Below the pieces are notes generated by a model, which was not told the DNA's origin, searched no databases, and worked only from the letters and a program-made list of their open reading frames with translations. This document shows, in pieces, positions 41,458 through 50,455 of a stretch of DNA of 57,982 nucleotides. Origin of the DNA: Kiritimatiellota bacterium (lineage in GTDB: Bacteria; Verrucomicrobiota; Kiritimatiellia; Kiritimatiellales; Tichowtungiaceae); NCBI GenBank assembly GCA_014381785.1, contig JACNKZ010000064.1, positions 1-57,982 on the forward strand, read 5' to 3'. The position numbers were made by a program, and so were the translations under genes. Numbering within the stretch: the first letter of the stretch is position 1; each line of letters opens with the position of its first letter.

Positions 41458-42798
41458 GTCTGACCGGGGACATGGGTTACAAACTATCCGGGGACATGGG
41501 TAACACTTTGATTCTTACAATGCTCAGGTCTTCCTCTCTCTCCCAGATCCCCTTGAGATCGTTGAGAGAGAGGCCGCAGGCGATCAGGAGTCGCATCGTG
41601 CAACTCGCCTAGCACCCGATCCGCAAAGTATACTTCATGGATTCCGCTGTCGAGTGCGTTCAGGCCGAGACGGCTTCCTGACAACGCCTCTCCAATAAAA
41701 CAGGCGGCACCTTCCCGATAAATGAACCCTGAACTGCTCACCTGAATCGGTTTCATCGGGCGCGGATAACGCAGAGGCTTGATCTTTCCAGAGAAGCGTC
41801 TGGGGCTTTTCTGATATCTCTGAGTGGGGCGTTGCATCTCGATGCCCTCATGGGGGCGCTCCTCGTTATACTCTTTGCGCCAACGATCCAATCGTTGCTG
41901 TTGAGCGGCACGATTTGCCGACGGAGGCTTGGTGACCTCTGCCTTTAGCGTGCCGTGCATCCGCTCATGAGCACCGTTTTCCTGAGGGCTGGCGGGCTTT
42001 ATAAACTCCACTCGAATCCCCAAGTGAGTCCACCAAACACTGAGCTCAGAAAGCCGCCCAATCCCTACGGATGCAAACGGAGATCCATTATCTACCCGAA
42101 TCACTTTAGGCAGCCCATGCTGTTTAAACAGGGCCTCAAACGCTGGCTTGGTGGATCGTTGTGTCTGCCCAAGAAGAAGCTTCGCACAAAGAAGATAACG
42201 GCTATACAGATCCATAACCGTCAGCGGATCACAACGGGCGCCATCAAGGGTTCTAAACCATCCTTTGAAGTCAACCGTCCAGACATCGTTTGCGGCTATC
42301 GGAATCGTTAAATCCTGTAAAGGAAGCCGAAATACTCCGCGCTTGCGCCGCTTCCGGAGTGGCACCCCGTTGCGTTTAAGAATCTCGCCAATCGTGCTCT
42401 CGGCGGGAGGGTTAGCAATTTTATGGTCCTTGATTAATAGGTCGCGCAGCTTCTTTGGCCCCCAGGTCTTGTGCTTCCGACGCTCACGCAAAATCAACGC
42501 TTCGATTTCTAGAGGCGTCTTGTGCGGACAGTTCATGGGGCGGCGGCTAAACTCCCGCAAAGAACGCAATCCATACTTCTTGTAGCGCGCGACCCATTTA
42601 TAGCCCGTCTTCCGGCTGATCCCATACTCTTTACACAACGATGAAAAATTCTGCTGCCGCTTCTCGGCCAACAGAACAAAACTGCAACGCTCCTCCATAA
42701 CAAACACTTCTTTCCACGCCATGAATTACCTCCATGGCGTATTATAAAGTGTTACCTATGTACCCAGTCTATCTGTTACCTATGTGCCCGGTTCAGAC
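41458..42798 (-). mobile_element. IS481-type insertion sequence
   Basis: About 1.34 kb bounded by inverted ends. The left end reads GTCTGACCGGGGACATGGG, the right end (reverse strand) GTCTGAACCGGGCACATAGG. Each end holds two tandem copies of a GGGGACATGGGTAACA-like unit, likely transposase-binding sites. The single transposase gene fills the element. I could not identify a convincing target-site duplication. Confidence 0.88.
41484..42722 (-). CDS. IS481-type DDE transposase
   Basis: 412 aa. N-terminal helix-turn-helix (FSSLCKEYGISRKTGYKW) and second HTH region (TWGPKKLRDLLIKDH), then an rve integrase core with the DDE residues in WTVDFKGWF, IRVDNGSPFAS and ASPQENGAHER. WRKEYNEERPHEGI is typical of the IS481/IS3 group. 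The C-terminus extends into the inner copy of the left terminal repeat (…SVTHVPG), so the stop lies inside the IS end. The gene is intact, so the element may be active. It separates the remnant-rich region from the FkbM/GT10 genes. Confidence 0.93.
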   Translation of the reverse strand: MAWKEVFVMEERCSFVLLAEKRQQNFSSLCKEYGISRKTGYKWVARYKKYGLRSLREFSRRPMNCPHKTPLEIEALILRERRKHKTWGPKKLRDLLIKDHKIANPPAESTIGEILKRNGVPLRKRRKRGVFRLPLQDLTIPIAANDVWTVDFKGWFRTLDGARCDPLTVMDLYSRYLLCAKLLLGQTQRSTKPAFEALFKQHGLPKVIRVDNGSPFASVGIGRLSELSVWWTHLGIRVEFIKPASPQENGAHERMHGTLKAEVTKPPSANRAAQQQRLDRWRKEYNEERPHEGIEMQRPTQRYQKSPRRFSGKIKPLRYPRPMKPIQVSSSGFIYREGAACFIGEALSGSRLGLNALDSGIHEVYFADRVLGELHDATPDRLRPLSQRSQGDLGERGRPEHCKNQSVTHVPG

Positions 42799-42824
42799 CA
42801 TTGGTAATAAGACAGGAGGATGCA

Positions 42825-43643
42825 ATGGAGATAAACGATAGTTTTCGGTTTTGGATCACAGGTGGACGGCTGAGTCAGGTTTGTGAGTTCTATGATTTGA
42901 TTCGACCCCAAGCTTCGACCGGATTAAGGAAGGTGCGAGTTGGGAATGTTTCTGGTGATGGGGGGTATATCATGGCCGATGATTTTGATGATATTCGGGT
43001 CGCTCTCTCTTTGGGTATCGCGGATGAAATCTCGTGGGATGAGGAGATGACCCGACGCGGTGTTGATGTGTTTCAATTTGACCATACAGTGGATCCTCCA
43101 GCTCAAGTAGAGACAAATCCTCGCCTGCATTTCTATAAATGTGGTGTTGCGGGAAAGACCGATCTACAGAAAAACTTAAAAAATATAGAAAATATTTTAA
43201 TGGATGAAATAGGTGATCAATCCGGCGATTTGATTTTGAAAATGGATATTGAGGGATCCGAGTGGGAGTCTTTGTTAACTATTTCAGATGAGACGCTTAA
43301 ACGGTTTCGTCAGATTTGCATTGAAATACATAATCCATTAGCTCGCCCGGCACAGCGTGTTTTGCGCAATCGGAATTTAAATGTATTGCGCAAGTTGCAT
43401 CGAAATTTTGCTCCGATTCATTTTCATGCTAATAATGAAGGAATGGATCGGAATTTATTCGGCATTGTTGTTCCACGAGCAATTGAGGTTACATATATTC
43501 GTAGAGATGGTCAGGTATTTTTTAGTTCAGATGAAGTATTCCCCGGTAAATTAGATGTTCCTAACTCGCCAGATCGTTCGGACGTGATGTTGACTGAAAT
43601 TTTACGAGCCGTTGATTTTATTAAAGCAAAAAGAACGGCGTGA
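42825..43643 (+). CDS. FkbM-type methyltransferase-like protein (surface sugar locus)
   Basis: 272 aa from ATG 42825, preceded by AGGAGG; the TTG at 42801 is less likely. The fold resembles FkbM-family SAM methyltransferases: GDGGYIMADD, a SLGIADEISWDEEMT segment at the SAM-binding position, and LILKMDIEGSEWESL, which is the family's Asp-Ile-Glu-Gly motif. The usual glycine-rich motif I is changed, so activity is uncertain. Adjacent to a GT10 gene (stop TGA, 1 bp gap), so both probably decorate the same glycan. AT-rich relative to the housekeeping genes. Confidence 0.75.
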   Translation: MEINDSFRFWITGGRLSQVCEFYDLIRPQASTGLRKVRVGNVSGDGGYIMADDFDDIRVALSLGIADEISWDEEMTRRGVDVFQFDHTVDPPAQVETNPRLHFYKCGVAGKTDLQKNLKNIENILMDEIGDQSGDLILKMDIEGSEWESLLTISDETLKRFRQICIEIHNPLARPAQRVLRNRNLNVLRKLHRNFAPIHFHANNEGMDRNLFGIVVPRAIEVTYIRRDGQVFFSSDEVFPGKLDVPNSPDRSDVMLTEILRAVDFIKAKRTA

Positions 43644-43644
43644 T

Positions 43645-44646
43645 ATGTTTCGTGAAATGAAGAAACTTCGCGTAGCAATTGTTGATTTTGCCCATGATGA
43701 GGGGTATCTCACCGAACGTCTTCTTGGCTTCGTTTCGGATCAGTATGAGTTTGAGCAGACCGAAGACAATCCTGATTTTGTTCTACATTCTTGTTTTGGG
43801 AGGGATGTTCTGAAGTTTGACGGGGTGCGTATTTTCTTTTCTGCCGAAAACTGTTCTCCGGATTTCAATATAAGCGACTATGCTCTCGGAATGGAGCGGA
43901 TGACTTTTGGCGACCGTTTTTTTCGCCTGCCGCTGTATCGACTTTATTCAAATACGTATCCCGCCTTGCTTAAACCCCGCTTAACGGAAGACTCTCAACG
44001 CTCTGAATTTTGTACCTGTGTCGTGTCGAATTCGGAGAGAGAAGCCGTTTTTACGGAGTTGTTTCAAGAGCTTTCTGCGTATCGGCGTGTGGCTTCCGGA
44101 GGTGGATTGTTCAATAATGTTGGCGGGCGCGTTCCAGACAAGGTTGAGTTTATGCGTTCCGGGCGATTCGGGTTGGCGATTGAAAACACGATGGCTCCAG
44201 GATATATCACGGAAAAGATAACGGATGTGTTTGCCGCAGGAGCCATCCCGATTTATTGGGGCGCACCGGATATCTCTTTAGATTTCAACCCCAAGGCCTT
44301 TGTCAATGTGGCCGACTTTCTATCCGTTAAGGATGCCGTGAAGGAAATTAAGGCCATTGATCAGGATGAGGATCGTTATCGCGCCATGTTAACCGAGCCG
44401 GTTTTCGCAGAGGGAGCGGAGCCGGACACGTTGAAAGCGGATCACATTGCAGAGTTCCTCTGTTCAATTTTCGATGCCCCCTGTGAGGCTGCATTTCGGC
44501 GCAACCGGATGGCGAGGGGGCGTCGCTATGAAAAGGCCCTGCTTACTGCTTTCTTTAAGCCTCATGTACAAGCATCAAGATTATTCAGGAGTTGGGCCAG
44601 AGGGTTGCGTAATTCACGCACATTTGTGCCGCCGCCGCTCAGTTAG
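43645..44646 (+). CDS. GT10-family (alpha-1,3-fucosyltransferase-like) glycosyltransferase
   Basis: 333 aa from ATG 43645, one base after the FkbM stop. The C-terminal GT10 catalytic core is clear: GRFGLAIENTMAPGYITEKITDVFAAGAIPIYWGAP, of which FAIENxxxxxYxTEK is the donor-binding signature. VLHSCFGRDVL and FFSAENCSPDF belong to the N-terminal half. It probably transfers fucose or a related sugar from a GDP-sugar. It converges with the next gene, the two stops overlapping by 4 bp. A second GT10-like gene lies at 48422. Confidence 0.88.
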   Translation: MFREMKKLRVAIVDFAHDEGYLTERLLGFVSDQYEFEQTEDNPDFVLHSCFGRDVLKFDGVRIFFSAENCSPDFNISDYALGMERMTFGDRFFRLPLYRLYSNTYPALLKPRLTEDSQRSEFCTCVVSNSEREAVFTELFQELSAYRRVASGGGLFNNVGGRVPDKVEFMRSGRFGLAIENTMAPGYITEKITDVFAAGAIPIYWGAPDISLDFNPKAFVNVADFLSVKDAVKEIKAIDQDEDRYRAMLTEPVFAEGAEPDTLKADHIAEFLCSIFDAPCEAAFRRNRMARGRRYEKALLTAFFKPHVQASRLFRSWARGLRNSRTFVPPPLS

Positions 44647-45671
44647 CGGTACACTTCATTGCTCCAGATATAATCATGTGAATAGGGCTGGCCGAGGGTG
44701 GTTTCAATCATGAACTGAATGATCCGCTGTCCGGAGAAGTGTTCGTGGTAAAAGGCACGCCCGGCTCCGGCGACAGCACGACGCTGCGCATCGTCCTGCT
44801 GAAAGGCTTTGGCTTTGGAAATCAGCTCATCGAAGTTCCTGAAAAACGCCACGTGTTCATCGGTGAAGAACCGGCGCATATCCCCCTTGTCCCAGAGGAA
44901 GGTGAGCAGGCCGTTGCCCATCAGCTGGGCGATGCGGTCAGAGGAGTAAAGCGGCCATCCCTCAAATCGGTTCAGGTTGATGCCCATTTTGCTGGTGGCC
45001 AGAACCTGGTCGTAGTCGAGTCCGTAAACCGGAGGCGTGCCGTGCATGCCGAAGGAGTCAAAGCGCATCGTTGGGTCAAGGGATTCATGGAGGTTCTTCA
45101 CCAGCGGATAGCGTTCGTCATCTTCCTGGGCGACTCCGCAGAACATCAAGTCGCGTTCAAACTCGGTTTTTTCAGCATTATTCTGATCGTCCTGCGCCGG
45201 GTCGGTGGCGTTGGGAATGTAGGCTACCACATTTTTTCCGGTGCAAAACTGCCTCAGATTTTCTTCTCCGCCGGTTGTGATGAAAACCGCATCCATCACC
45301 CCCATTCTTTTCCTTATACGCTCCACATGACGGGGAATCCACAGCGCATCCAGAAAGCGAAACACAATTTTCACATTGGGAAGCAGGGCGCGGATTTCTA
45401 GCAATGTTTCGTTGGTGATCATGTCGCAGTGCCCCATAAGAATGAGATCCGGGCGGAAGTTGTCTGCGGTTTCGATCAGCTTTTTGTTGGCAATCGGAAT
45501 GCCGATGGGTCGGATTTTGAGCGGGGCTTCGAAGCGGGCAATATCGCGTTCGCTGAATTCCAGCACCTTGTGGTTGTTACGGATCATTCCGGCGAACAGT
45601 TTTCGCCCGGTACCCACTTTGACTTTTCCGTAGCGGCGAATCATTAAATTATCGACATGCAGTATTCTCAT
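44643..45671 (-). CDS. CgeB/GT4-like glycosyltransferase
   Basis: 342 aa from ATG 45671 (MRILHVDNLMI); the open frame further upstream lies inside the next gene. Contains LILMGHCDMITNETL, NVKIVFRFLDALWIPRHVE, VAYIPNATDPAQ and a C-terminal segment GINLNRFEGWPLYSSDRIAQLMGNG, with the R-I-x-Q/E-x-M-x-x-G pattern of CgeB-type spore-maturation glycosyltransferases. The donor sugar is unknown. First in a string of minus-strand polysaccharide genes, here the most 3'. Confidence 0.8.
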   Translation of the reverse strand: MRILHVDNLMIRRYGKVKVGTGRKLFAGMIRNNHKVLEFSERDIARFEAPLKIRPIGIPIANKKLIETADNFRPDLILMGHCDMITNETLLEIRALLPNVKIVFRFLDALWIPRHVERIRKRMGVMDAVFITTGGEENLRQFCTGKNVVAYIPNATDPAQDDQNNAEKTEFERDLMFCGVAQEDDERYPLVKNLHESLDPTMRFDSFGMHGTPPVYGLDYDQVLATSKMGINLNRFEGWPLYSSDRIAQLMGNGLLTFLWDKGDMRRFFTDEHVAFFRNFDELISKAKAFQQDDAQRRAVAGAGRAFYHEHFSGQRIIQFMIETTLGQPYSHDYIWSNEVYR

Positions 45672-45685
45672 CGGGTTTCTTTCGT

Positions 45686-46744
45686 TCAGAATGGTTTTTG
45701 AAGCAGTTTTTCGTAAAGGCTCAGGTATTCTCCGGTGATGGTCTCTTTGCTGAAACGGTCTTGTACGGTCTGCGCTCCGCCAGCAGCCAGCGATGCGCAA
45801 AGTCCGGGATCCCTCATCAGTTGTTCAAATGCGTCTGCCAGTGCATCCGGATCCTGGATCGGTGTGATAATTCCGTTTTGATCCGGTGCGATGAGTTCGT
45901 TTGCGCCGAAGGTTGCGGTGGCGACGAGCGGTTTGCCGCAGGCCCATGCTTCTAGAATGGTGTTGCCGAGCGGTTCGTGCCGCGACGGGCAGGTGAGCAC
46001 ATCTGCCAGATGGTAGTAGAGCTTCGGATCGCACCAACCCGGCAGAATGACGGCATCGCTGATTCCCAGCGTTTGGATCTGCGCGCGGATCTCGGCGTTC
46101 ATCGGTCCGTCACCGATGAGAATCAGTCGCGCGTTTTTATGTTTTTTCCAATGGTTGGAAAAAGCCTCCAGCAGGTCGGGCAGTCCTTTGTTTTCGTGGA
46201 AACGCGCGGCGCAGGTGATAACGAAGGCATCGTGCGGAATACCGAGCGACCCGCGCAATGCAGCCAGTTCTTCAGCGGGCGGCGGAAGAATCGGCTCCAC
46301 AAAGTTGCCAATGTAATGAACGCGTTCTTTGGGTACGCCTTCTTTGGTCAGATAATCGCAAATGCCTTGGGTGTTGCCGATCAGATGGTGCGCGTGGCGG
46401 TAGGCCTTCAGGTTGTAATAGCCGCCGAGCCGGGCGATGTGTACGAGCCCCTTGCCGCGCGGAATATGCGTCAGTCGCGTGGCGCGGCCCATGTAGGTTT
46501 GAACGATGGCTGGCTGGTTCTGGAGTGCGATGCGTCTAATCGATAAGCGGCTGTAAAGATCCAGAACGCTAGTCATCGGCGGGTGGAGCTGTTTAACGTG
46601 CGGGTCGAGCTGCGTGGACACTGCGCTGTCGGGCGGATTGATCGCCAGCACCTGACTTTGTTTATGCAGGCTGCTTACCAGCCGCACGTAAAATTTTTCC
46701 GCGCCGCCGGAGGCTTTGCTTCCGATGATGTGAAGAGAGTTCAT
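45686..46744 (-). CDS. GT4-family glycosyltransferase
   Basis: 352 aa. N-terminal GSKASGGAEKFYVRLV acceptor-binding glycine loop, and a GT4 C-terminal domain with ITCAARFHENKGLPDLLEAF, LILIGDGP, and the EX7E-type HEPLGNTILEAWACGKPLVAT. Start ATG overlaps the upstream stop as TAATG. The dyad at 46146-46160 encodes SNHWKK in a loop. It is a cytosolic or membrane-peripheral enzyme of glycan assembly; donor and acceptor unknown. Confidence 0.9.
   Translation of the reverse strand: MNSLHIIGSKASGGAEKFYVRLVSSLHKQSQVLAINPPDSAVSTQLDPHVKQLHPPMTSVLDLYSRLSIRRIALQNQPAIVQTYMGRATRLTHIPRGKGLVHIARLGGYYNLKAYRHAHHLIGNTQGICDYLTKEGVPKERVHYIGNFVEPILPPPAEELAALRGSLGIPHDAFVITCAARFHENKGLPDLLEAFSNHWKKHKNARLILIGDGPMNAEIRAQIQTLGISDAVILPGWCDPKLYYHLADVLTCPSRHEPLGNTILEAWACGKPLVATATFGANELIAPDQNGIITPIQDPDALADAFEQLMRDPGLCASLAAGGAQTVQDRFSKETITGEYLSLYEKLLQKPF
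46146..46160. repeat. TTCCAA-N3-TTGGAA dyad inside a GT4 gene
   Basis: Exact copy (spacer TGG). Read here in the third frame (SNHWK), unlike the FQxLE frame in ribF and priA. Confidence 0.85.
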
Positions 46745-47562
46745 TATATCTGTTTGCTGCCCTCTGATGGTGGAAGGTATTCATTAATCCATGGCGTGGG
46801 ACGACAGGCTTTGTAGAGCTTTTTCCACCCCTTTGCTTCTTTCCTGCAGTTGGGCTCCGACCACCGCCCAATGAGGGCGTCAGATATATTGGGACGCCCG
46901 TGAAAGGCAAGAACCTTAGTGCCCGGTTTGGGTTTGTGCGGAGTCAGTAGATGACGCAATGGCCCCCATGGAAGGCAATGGAATCGGAACGACTGAAACC
47001 ATGGTTCCGGCCAGAAATGGAGCTTCCCGAACTTTTCGATCACTTTGGAGGAAAGATATTCTTGAGATGCAGTTCCGAACCTTTTAACAATCGGAACCGG
47101 GTCGGCAGCAAAGGCCTCCTTGACGAAGCCTAGCGTTCCAACGACAAACGAGTAGCAGGTCGCCTGTCCGACATGGTCGCCGTTCGTATGCCAGTCATTG
47201 ATAATGTAAAATTGATCTCCTTGAGGGTAGGTGAACAGATCGTCAAGGTTGTTCATGATCAGCACGTCGAGGTCGAAGAAAAACACGCGACTCCCGGTCA
47301 GGCCGCCAAGCGCATTGTCACAGAGCCCGGCCTCTTTGCGGTAGGCGTAGCCTTGATATTCTGGCCGAATCGGCATGATCGGTTCGGGGTGCTGGATGAT
47401 CTCCGGGTTCAGGGAAGGAAGAGACTCGTTGCTGAACAGGTGGAAGGTGATCGGGTGCGAGGTATTTCTATCAATCATCAAGTAGAGGTTGTTAACATCC
47501 TCTACTGAGTAGGCGATGCCCCATAAGATGGTGATAATGTTGACGGTGTTTTGGTGGGTCAT
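46744..47562 (-). CDS. GT8-like putative glycosyltransferase
   Basis: 272 aa from ATG 47562, preceded by TGGAGAAAA. Contains INIITILWGIAYS-like start, FHLFSNESL, and VFFFDLDVLIMNNLDDLF, where D-x-D with the following acidic residues is the metal/nucleotide-sugar motif of GT-A enzymes (GT8-like). VLAFHGRPNISDAL near the end supplies the HG element often seen in these enzymes. Stop is fused to the next gene's start (TAATG). Confidence 0.75.
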   Translation of the reverse strand: MTHQNTVNIITILWGIAYSVEDVNNLYLMIDRNTSHPITFHLFSNESLPSLNPEIIQHPEPIMPIRPEYQGYAYRKEAGLCDNALGGLTGSRVFFFDLDVLIMNNLDDLFTYPQGDQFYIINDWHTNGDHVGQATCYSFVVGTLGFVKEAFAADPVPIVKRFGTASQEYLSSKVIEKFGKLHFWPEPWFQSFRFHCLPWGPLRHLLTPHKPKPGTKVLAFHGRPNISDALIGRWSEPNCRKEAKGWKKLYKACRPTPWINEYLPPSEGSKQI

Positions 47563-47616
47563 ATTTTTCTCCAGATCGATGAAAATCCGCACGGATTGCT
47601 TTTGGAAAGGCCCCCC

Positions 47617-48429
47617 TCATGTATTGGGGTTGAACTTGAGTATGGTGTTTGCGCGTGTTTTCCCCGTCTGTTGGTATCCATTTTTCAAAAGGTAGGAAAT
47701 AATGTCAGTTTCCCATTCTTTCTGGTGGCAATGTTCAATCACTAGACAGGATGGCCAAAGAGATGCGGGGGCCGTTTGAAAAAACGGCAAGAGGGCGCGG
47801 TCTTCCATGCCTTCTACATCGATTTTCATCCCGTCAATTTTGTCAACCCCTTGCTTCTGGATCAGGTCTAAAAGAGGACGGGTTTGAATGGTGATGGCTG
47901 TGTTCTTTAATGATGCGTCTTCAATTAAGCTGGCGCTGCCGAGATCCCCAGTCGAAAAAAACGTAGACTCTCCCTTCGGGCCGATTCCCGTGGAAACGGG
48001 TGTGATTAGATGGGCAAACTGATTGATCTGTATATGAAAAAGGAGGCGTTTAAGAGTCGGTGGGTTGGGTTCAATCGCCAGCACTCGAGCAGCTCCGGCT
48101 TGAGCCATGGCCAGCGAGTAGTAGCCAACATTGGCTCCGGCATCGACAAAGACACCATCCTTGCAGGAATCTTTCAGAGCTGAAAGCTCCTTTTGATCGT
48201 ATTCTTTAGATGAGCATAGAACTTTGGTGTCAGTGGTGTTGTCGCCTAGATTCATTCGGTATTTTATTCCACGAATTTGAATGTCGATCAGATCGCCGTG
48301 GAGACGGCGCCAGAGGGTGCTTGTTTTTTTTGCGATTCTTCCCCTTGCAACTCCCGTTGATGTTAGAAAACGAAGACAGCGGGCTTTTGATTTTGGGGCA
48401 TACGTTCCCCATATCGGAATTTCATTCAT
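47617..48429 (-). CDS. FkbM-family methyltransferase
   Basis: 270 aa from ATG 48429, with AAGGAG nine bases upstream; an ATG at 48438 is directly against that site. Motif I VFVDAGANVGYYSLAMA, acidic end LAIEPNPPTLKRL, and the family motif DGMKIDVEGMEDRALL. SAM-dependent O-methylation of a sugar or related group is the expected reaction. Overlaps the end of the upstream GT10-like gene. Complete, unlike the more divergent FkbM gene at 42825. Confidence 0.9.
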   Translation of the reverse strand: MNEIPIWGTYAPKSKARCLRFLTSTGVARGRIAKKTSTLWRRLHGDLIDIQIRGIKYRMNLGDNTTDTKVLCSSKEYDQKELSALKDSCKDGVFVDAGANVGYYSLAMAQAGAARVLAIEPNPPTLKRLLFHIQINQFAHLITPVSTGIGPKGESTFFSTGDLGSASLIEDASLKNTAITIQTRPLLDLIQKQGVDKIDGMKIDVEGMEDRALLPFFQTAPASLWPSCLVIEHCHQKEWETDIISYLLKNGYQQTGKTRANTILKFNPNT

Positions 48430-49474
48430 AACTCGCATCTCCTTTTTTAAGTTTCAGAATACTTTGAAGAGCGTTTTGGGTGCGCCAGATCGCAAAACGG
48501 AAAAATTCGGATGTGTGACGCATGCGCATTCTGCGGCGGCTGTAAATAAAATCTCCGTTAGTTCTGTTTGCGGAAGGTTCTGCATTTTCAATAATCCGGC
48601 TGAGCATGGCTGGCAGATTGTATTCTTCAATTACCCGTCGCCGAGCCTCTTTGACGGCCTCTAGGCGGCGTTCGTACTCTCCTTCAGTTGTCAGTACGCG
48701 CTGGACGGTTTTTATAGAGCCTTCAATATCGTTGATGTCGATTGGGATGACGCTGTCCTCGGGAAAGTAGTCAAAGACGTTCGGGCATCCGCAGTAGATC
48801 GGAACCGTATAGCCGAGAAAGGCGTCCGCCAGTTTTTCAGTCCACACATGCGGGGCGATGTGGTTTTCAATGGCCAGATGAAATTTGTAGGGATCAAGGG
48901 CCTCAAATTTATTTTCAATGTAGCGGACTCCATGTCCGAAAATTTCAAGTTCCGGCAGTTCGGTTTTGAGGCGTTGTGTGAAGTTGTAGCGGCGGGCGTG
49001 CATTGTATGAGCCTGTTGCTTGGATGAACAGACCGTCGAGACCAGACTCGTTTTTGCAGGTGGGGTTTCGCAGAGTACTTCGTCGTAGGATTTCCCATAG
49101 AACCAGATGTTGCCGGTTTGGGAGCGAATGGCATTTCGGTGGGGAAGCGCCTTCTCTTCCTGACTGGTCAAAACCGTTCCGAACTGTGCCGCAAACGCTT
49201 TGCCGTAGCGGGTCACAGAAGAGGGTTCGGATGTGACGAGAATGGTGTTTGAGCGAGGACAGGCCAACTCTTCTTTCCCGGGAAGGACGCGTGGGACATC
49301 ATCGGTCATTACCAGCCAATCGTACTCGCGCTCAAACGGATCGAATATGAATGTGCAGCGTCCCCACTGCGGCTGGCCGCCTGGGCAATGTCTCGCCCAG
49401 GCAGTGCCTTTGCCTGTGCCGCCGCGCACGACAAGTTTTACTCGGATGTTTTTTTTTGGATGCGTCATGACCAT
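48422..49474 (-). CDS. GT10-like glycosyltransferase (second copy)
   Basis: 350 aa. The catalytic segment KFHLAIENHIAPHVWTEKLADAFLGYTVPIYCGCPN matches the GT10 core, and VPIDINDIEGSIKTVQ follows. The N-terminus DWLVMTDDVPRVLP differs from the GT10 gene at 43645, so these are distant paralogues. Start choice between 49474 and 49468 is open; no ribosome site is evident. It lies downstream of a remnant glycosyltransferase tail and the AbiE pair. Confidence 0.85.
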   Translation of the reverse strand: MVMTHPKKNIRVKLVVRGGTGKGTAWARHCPGGQPQWGRCTFIFDPFEREYDWLVMTDDVPRVLPGKEELACPRSNTILVTSEPSSVTRYGKAFAAQFGTVLTSQEEKALPHRNAIRSQTGNIWFYGKSYDEVLCETPPAKTSLVSTVCSSKQQAHTMHARRYNFTQRLKTELPELEIFGHGVRYIENKFEALDPYKFHLAIENHIAPHVWTEKLADAFLGYTVPIYCGCPNVFDYFPEDSVIPIDINDIEGSIKTVQRVLTTEGEYERRLEAVKEARRRVIEEYNLPAMLSRIIENAEPSANRTNGDFIYSRRRMRMRHTSEFFRFAIWRTQNALQSILKLKKGDASYE

Positions 49475-49592
49475 TAAATTTTTTTAAAAAAGTGAGCTGA
49501 TTGTATACGGCAATTGTTTTTTCGACCATTTTATTCAATGTGAAGTCGTTCAGAATCTCTTCGCGCAGACCGGTATGTGAACGATGCTTCAT
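49449..49592 (-). pseudogene. Orphan C-terminal tail of a GT4 glycosyltransferase
   Basis: In frame: HTGLREEILNDFTLNKMVEK then TIAVYNQLT. This matches the last helix of GT4 enzymes (compare NFSLDRMTEDELSVYHEL at the end of the gene at 52897). No GT4 domain precedes it; the abiEii gene sits directly upstream and its stop overlaps the ATG of this frame. I read it as a remnant cut off by insertion of the AbiE pair. Confidence 0.7.
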
Positions 49593-50455
49593 AGTGCTTG
49601 TATCTTTAAGGTGATTTGTTCAAAAAATTCCGCAGACCAGACCGCTATAGCGTCCGGGTTGCGGATAAAGCGTTCCGCATCTTTTTGTGCCGAATGAATA
49701 TCAACGCATCGGATTCGTTCCATCAGCATCTCTCGGAACGCCTGTTCTGAAAGGGGGGTCGCCTCCGTCCAGTGACCGGTCTGGCGCATGCGTGCTTCCA
49801 AGTGGGGTAGATCCAGCGGGATGCCGCGCGAGATGTACCAGACCAGATCAAACCAGTCGCGGCCTTTAACGCGGTTTCCCCAGTTGCGGAAGAGCAGGGC
49901 GTGCATTTTTCCTGCGAAGAGGGAGGGCAGGGTATAGGTTCTAACCGGAAAAGGGATCGGTTGCAGTAGATAGCGGGATTCCGTCTGGAATCCGGCGGGT
50001 GGGTTGGTGTCTACTTCCAGTTTAATGCGTAGAATCTGATTGTGCTGGACGCGGGCTTGCACCTCTTCGGGTGCTTCGATGATCAGCATCTGAGTGATTG
50101 TGTCGGCTTTTAAAAAGGCGGATTCAATTGCGGAGTCGGCGGTTTTGGCTTTTACCTGCATTGCGACCGGAAAACCCCACGCATTCAGTTCATTTTCAAT
50201 GAATCGGCAGTACGGGGCCAGATTGAATTCCGGGTTGGGGCGCAGGAGCGAAAAGTCGATATCTTCGGAAAAGCGGTCGAGTCCGTGCAGGATGCGCAGG
50301 GCGGTGCCGCCATAGAATGCCGCATGTTCGAAAAATTTCCCGCGCCAGAGCCCCAGCAGCGCCAACTCCTGAAAAATTTCTCGCAGTGCATTTTCGTAGT
50401 CGCCCGTGTTTTTGCATTGGTAGGGCTCCAGCATGCTTTGAATGGCTTGATTCAT
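49589..50455 (-). CDS. abiEii: AbiEii-type nucleotidyltransferase toxin
   Basis: 288 aa. Type IV toxin of the AbiE abortive-infection system, a nucleotidyltransferase. Motif I FYGGTALRILHGLDRFSEDIDF carries G-G-T-A-L and the D-x-D metal residues; KMHALLFRNWGNRVKGRDWFDLVWY has the conserved Lys and the GRDxxDL motif. Overlaps the antitoxin gene's stop by 4 bp (ATGA), the usual AbiE arrangement. Inserted among glycan genes. Confidence 0.93.
   Translation of the reverse strand: MNQAIQSMLEPYQCKNTGDYENALREIFQELALLGLWRGKFFEHAAFYGGTALRILHGLDRFSEDIDFSLLRPNPEFNLAPYCRFIENELNAWGFPVAMQVKAKTADSAIESAFLKADTITQMLIIEAPEEVQARVQHNQILRIKLEVDTNPPAGFQTESRYLLQPIPFPVRTYTLPSLFAGKMHALLFRNWGNRVKGRDWFDLVWYISRGIPLDLPHLEARMRQTGHWTEATPLSEQAFREMLMERIRCVDIHSAQKDAERFIRNPDAIAVWSAEFFEQITLKIQAL

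Noticed and set aside
49332-49592. 86-codon gene translationally coupled to abiEii
   Set aside because: Only the first ~45 residues are protein-like and they match a GT4 tail; the rest overlaps the GT10-like gene in another frame.
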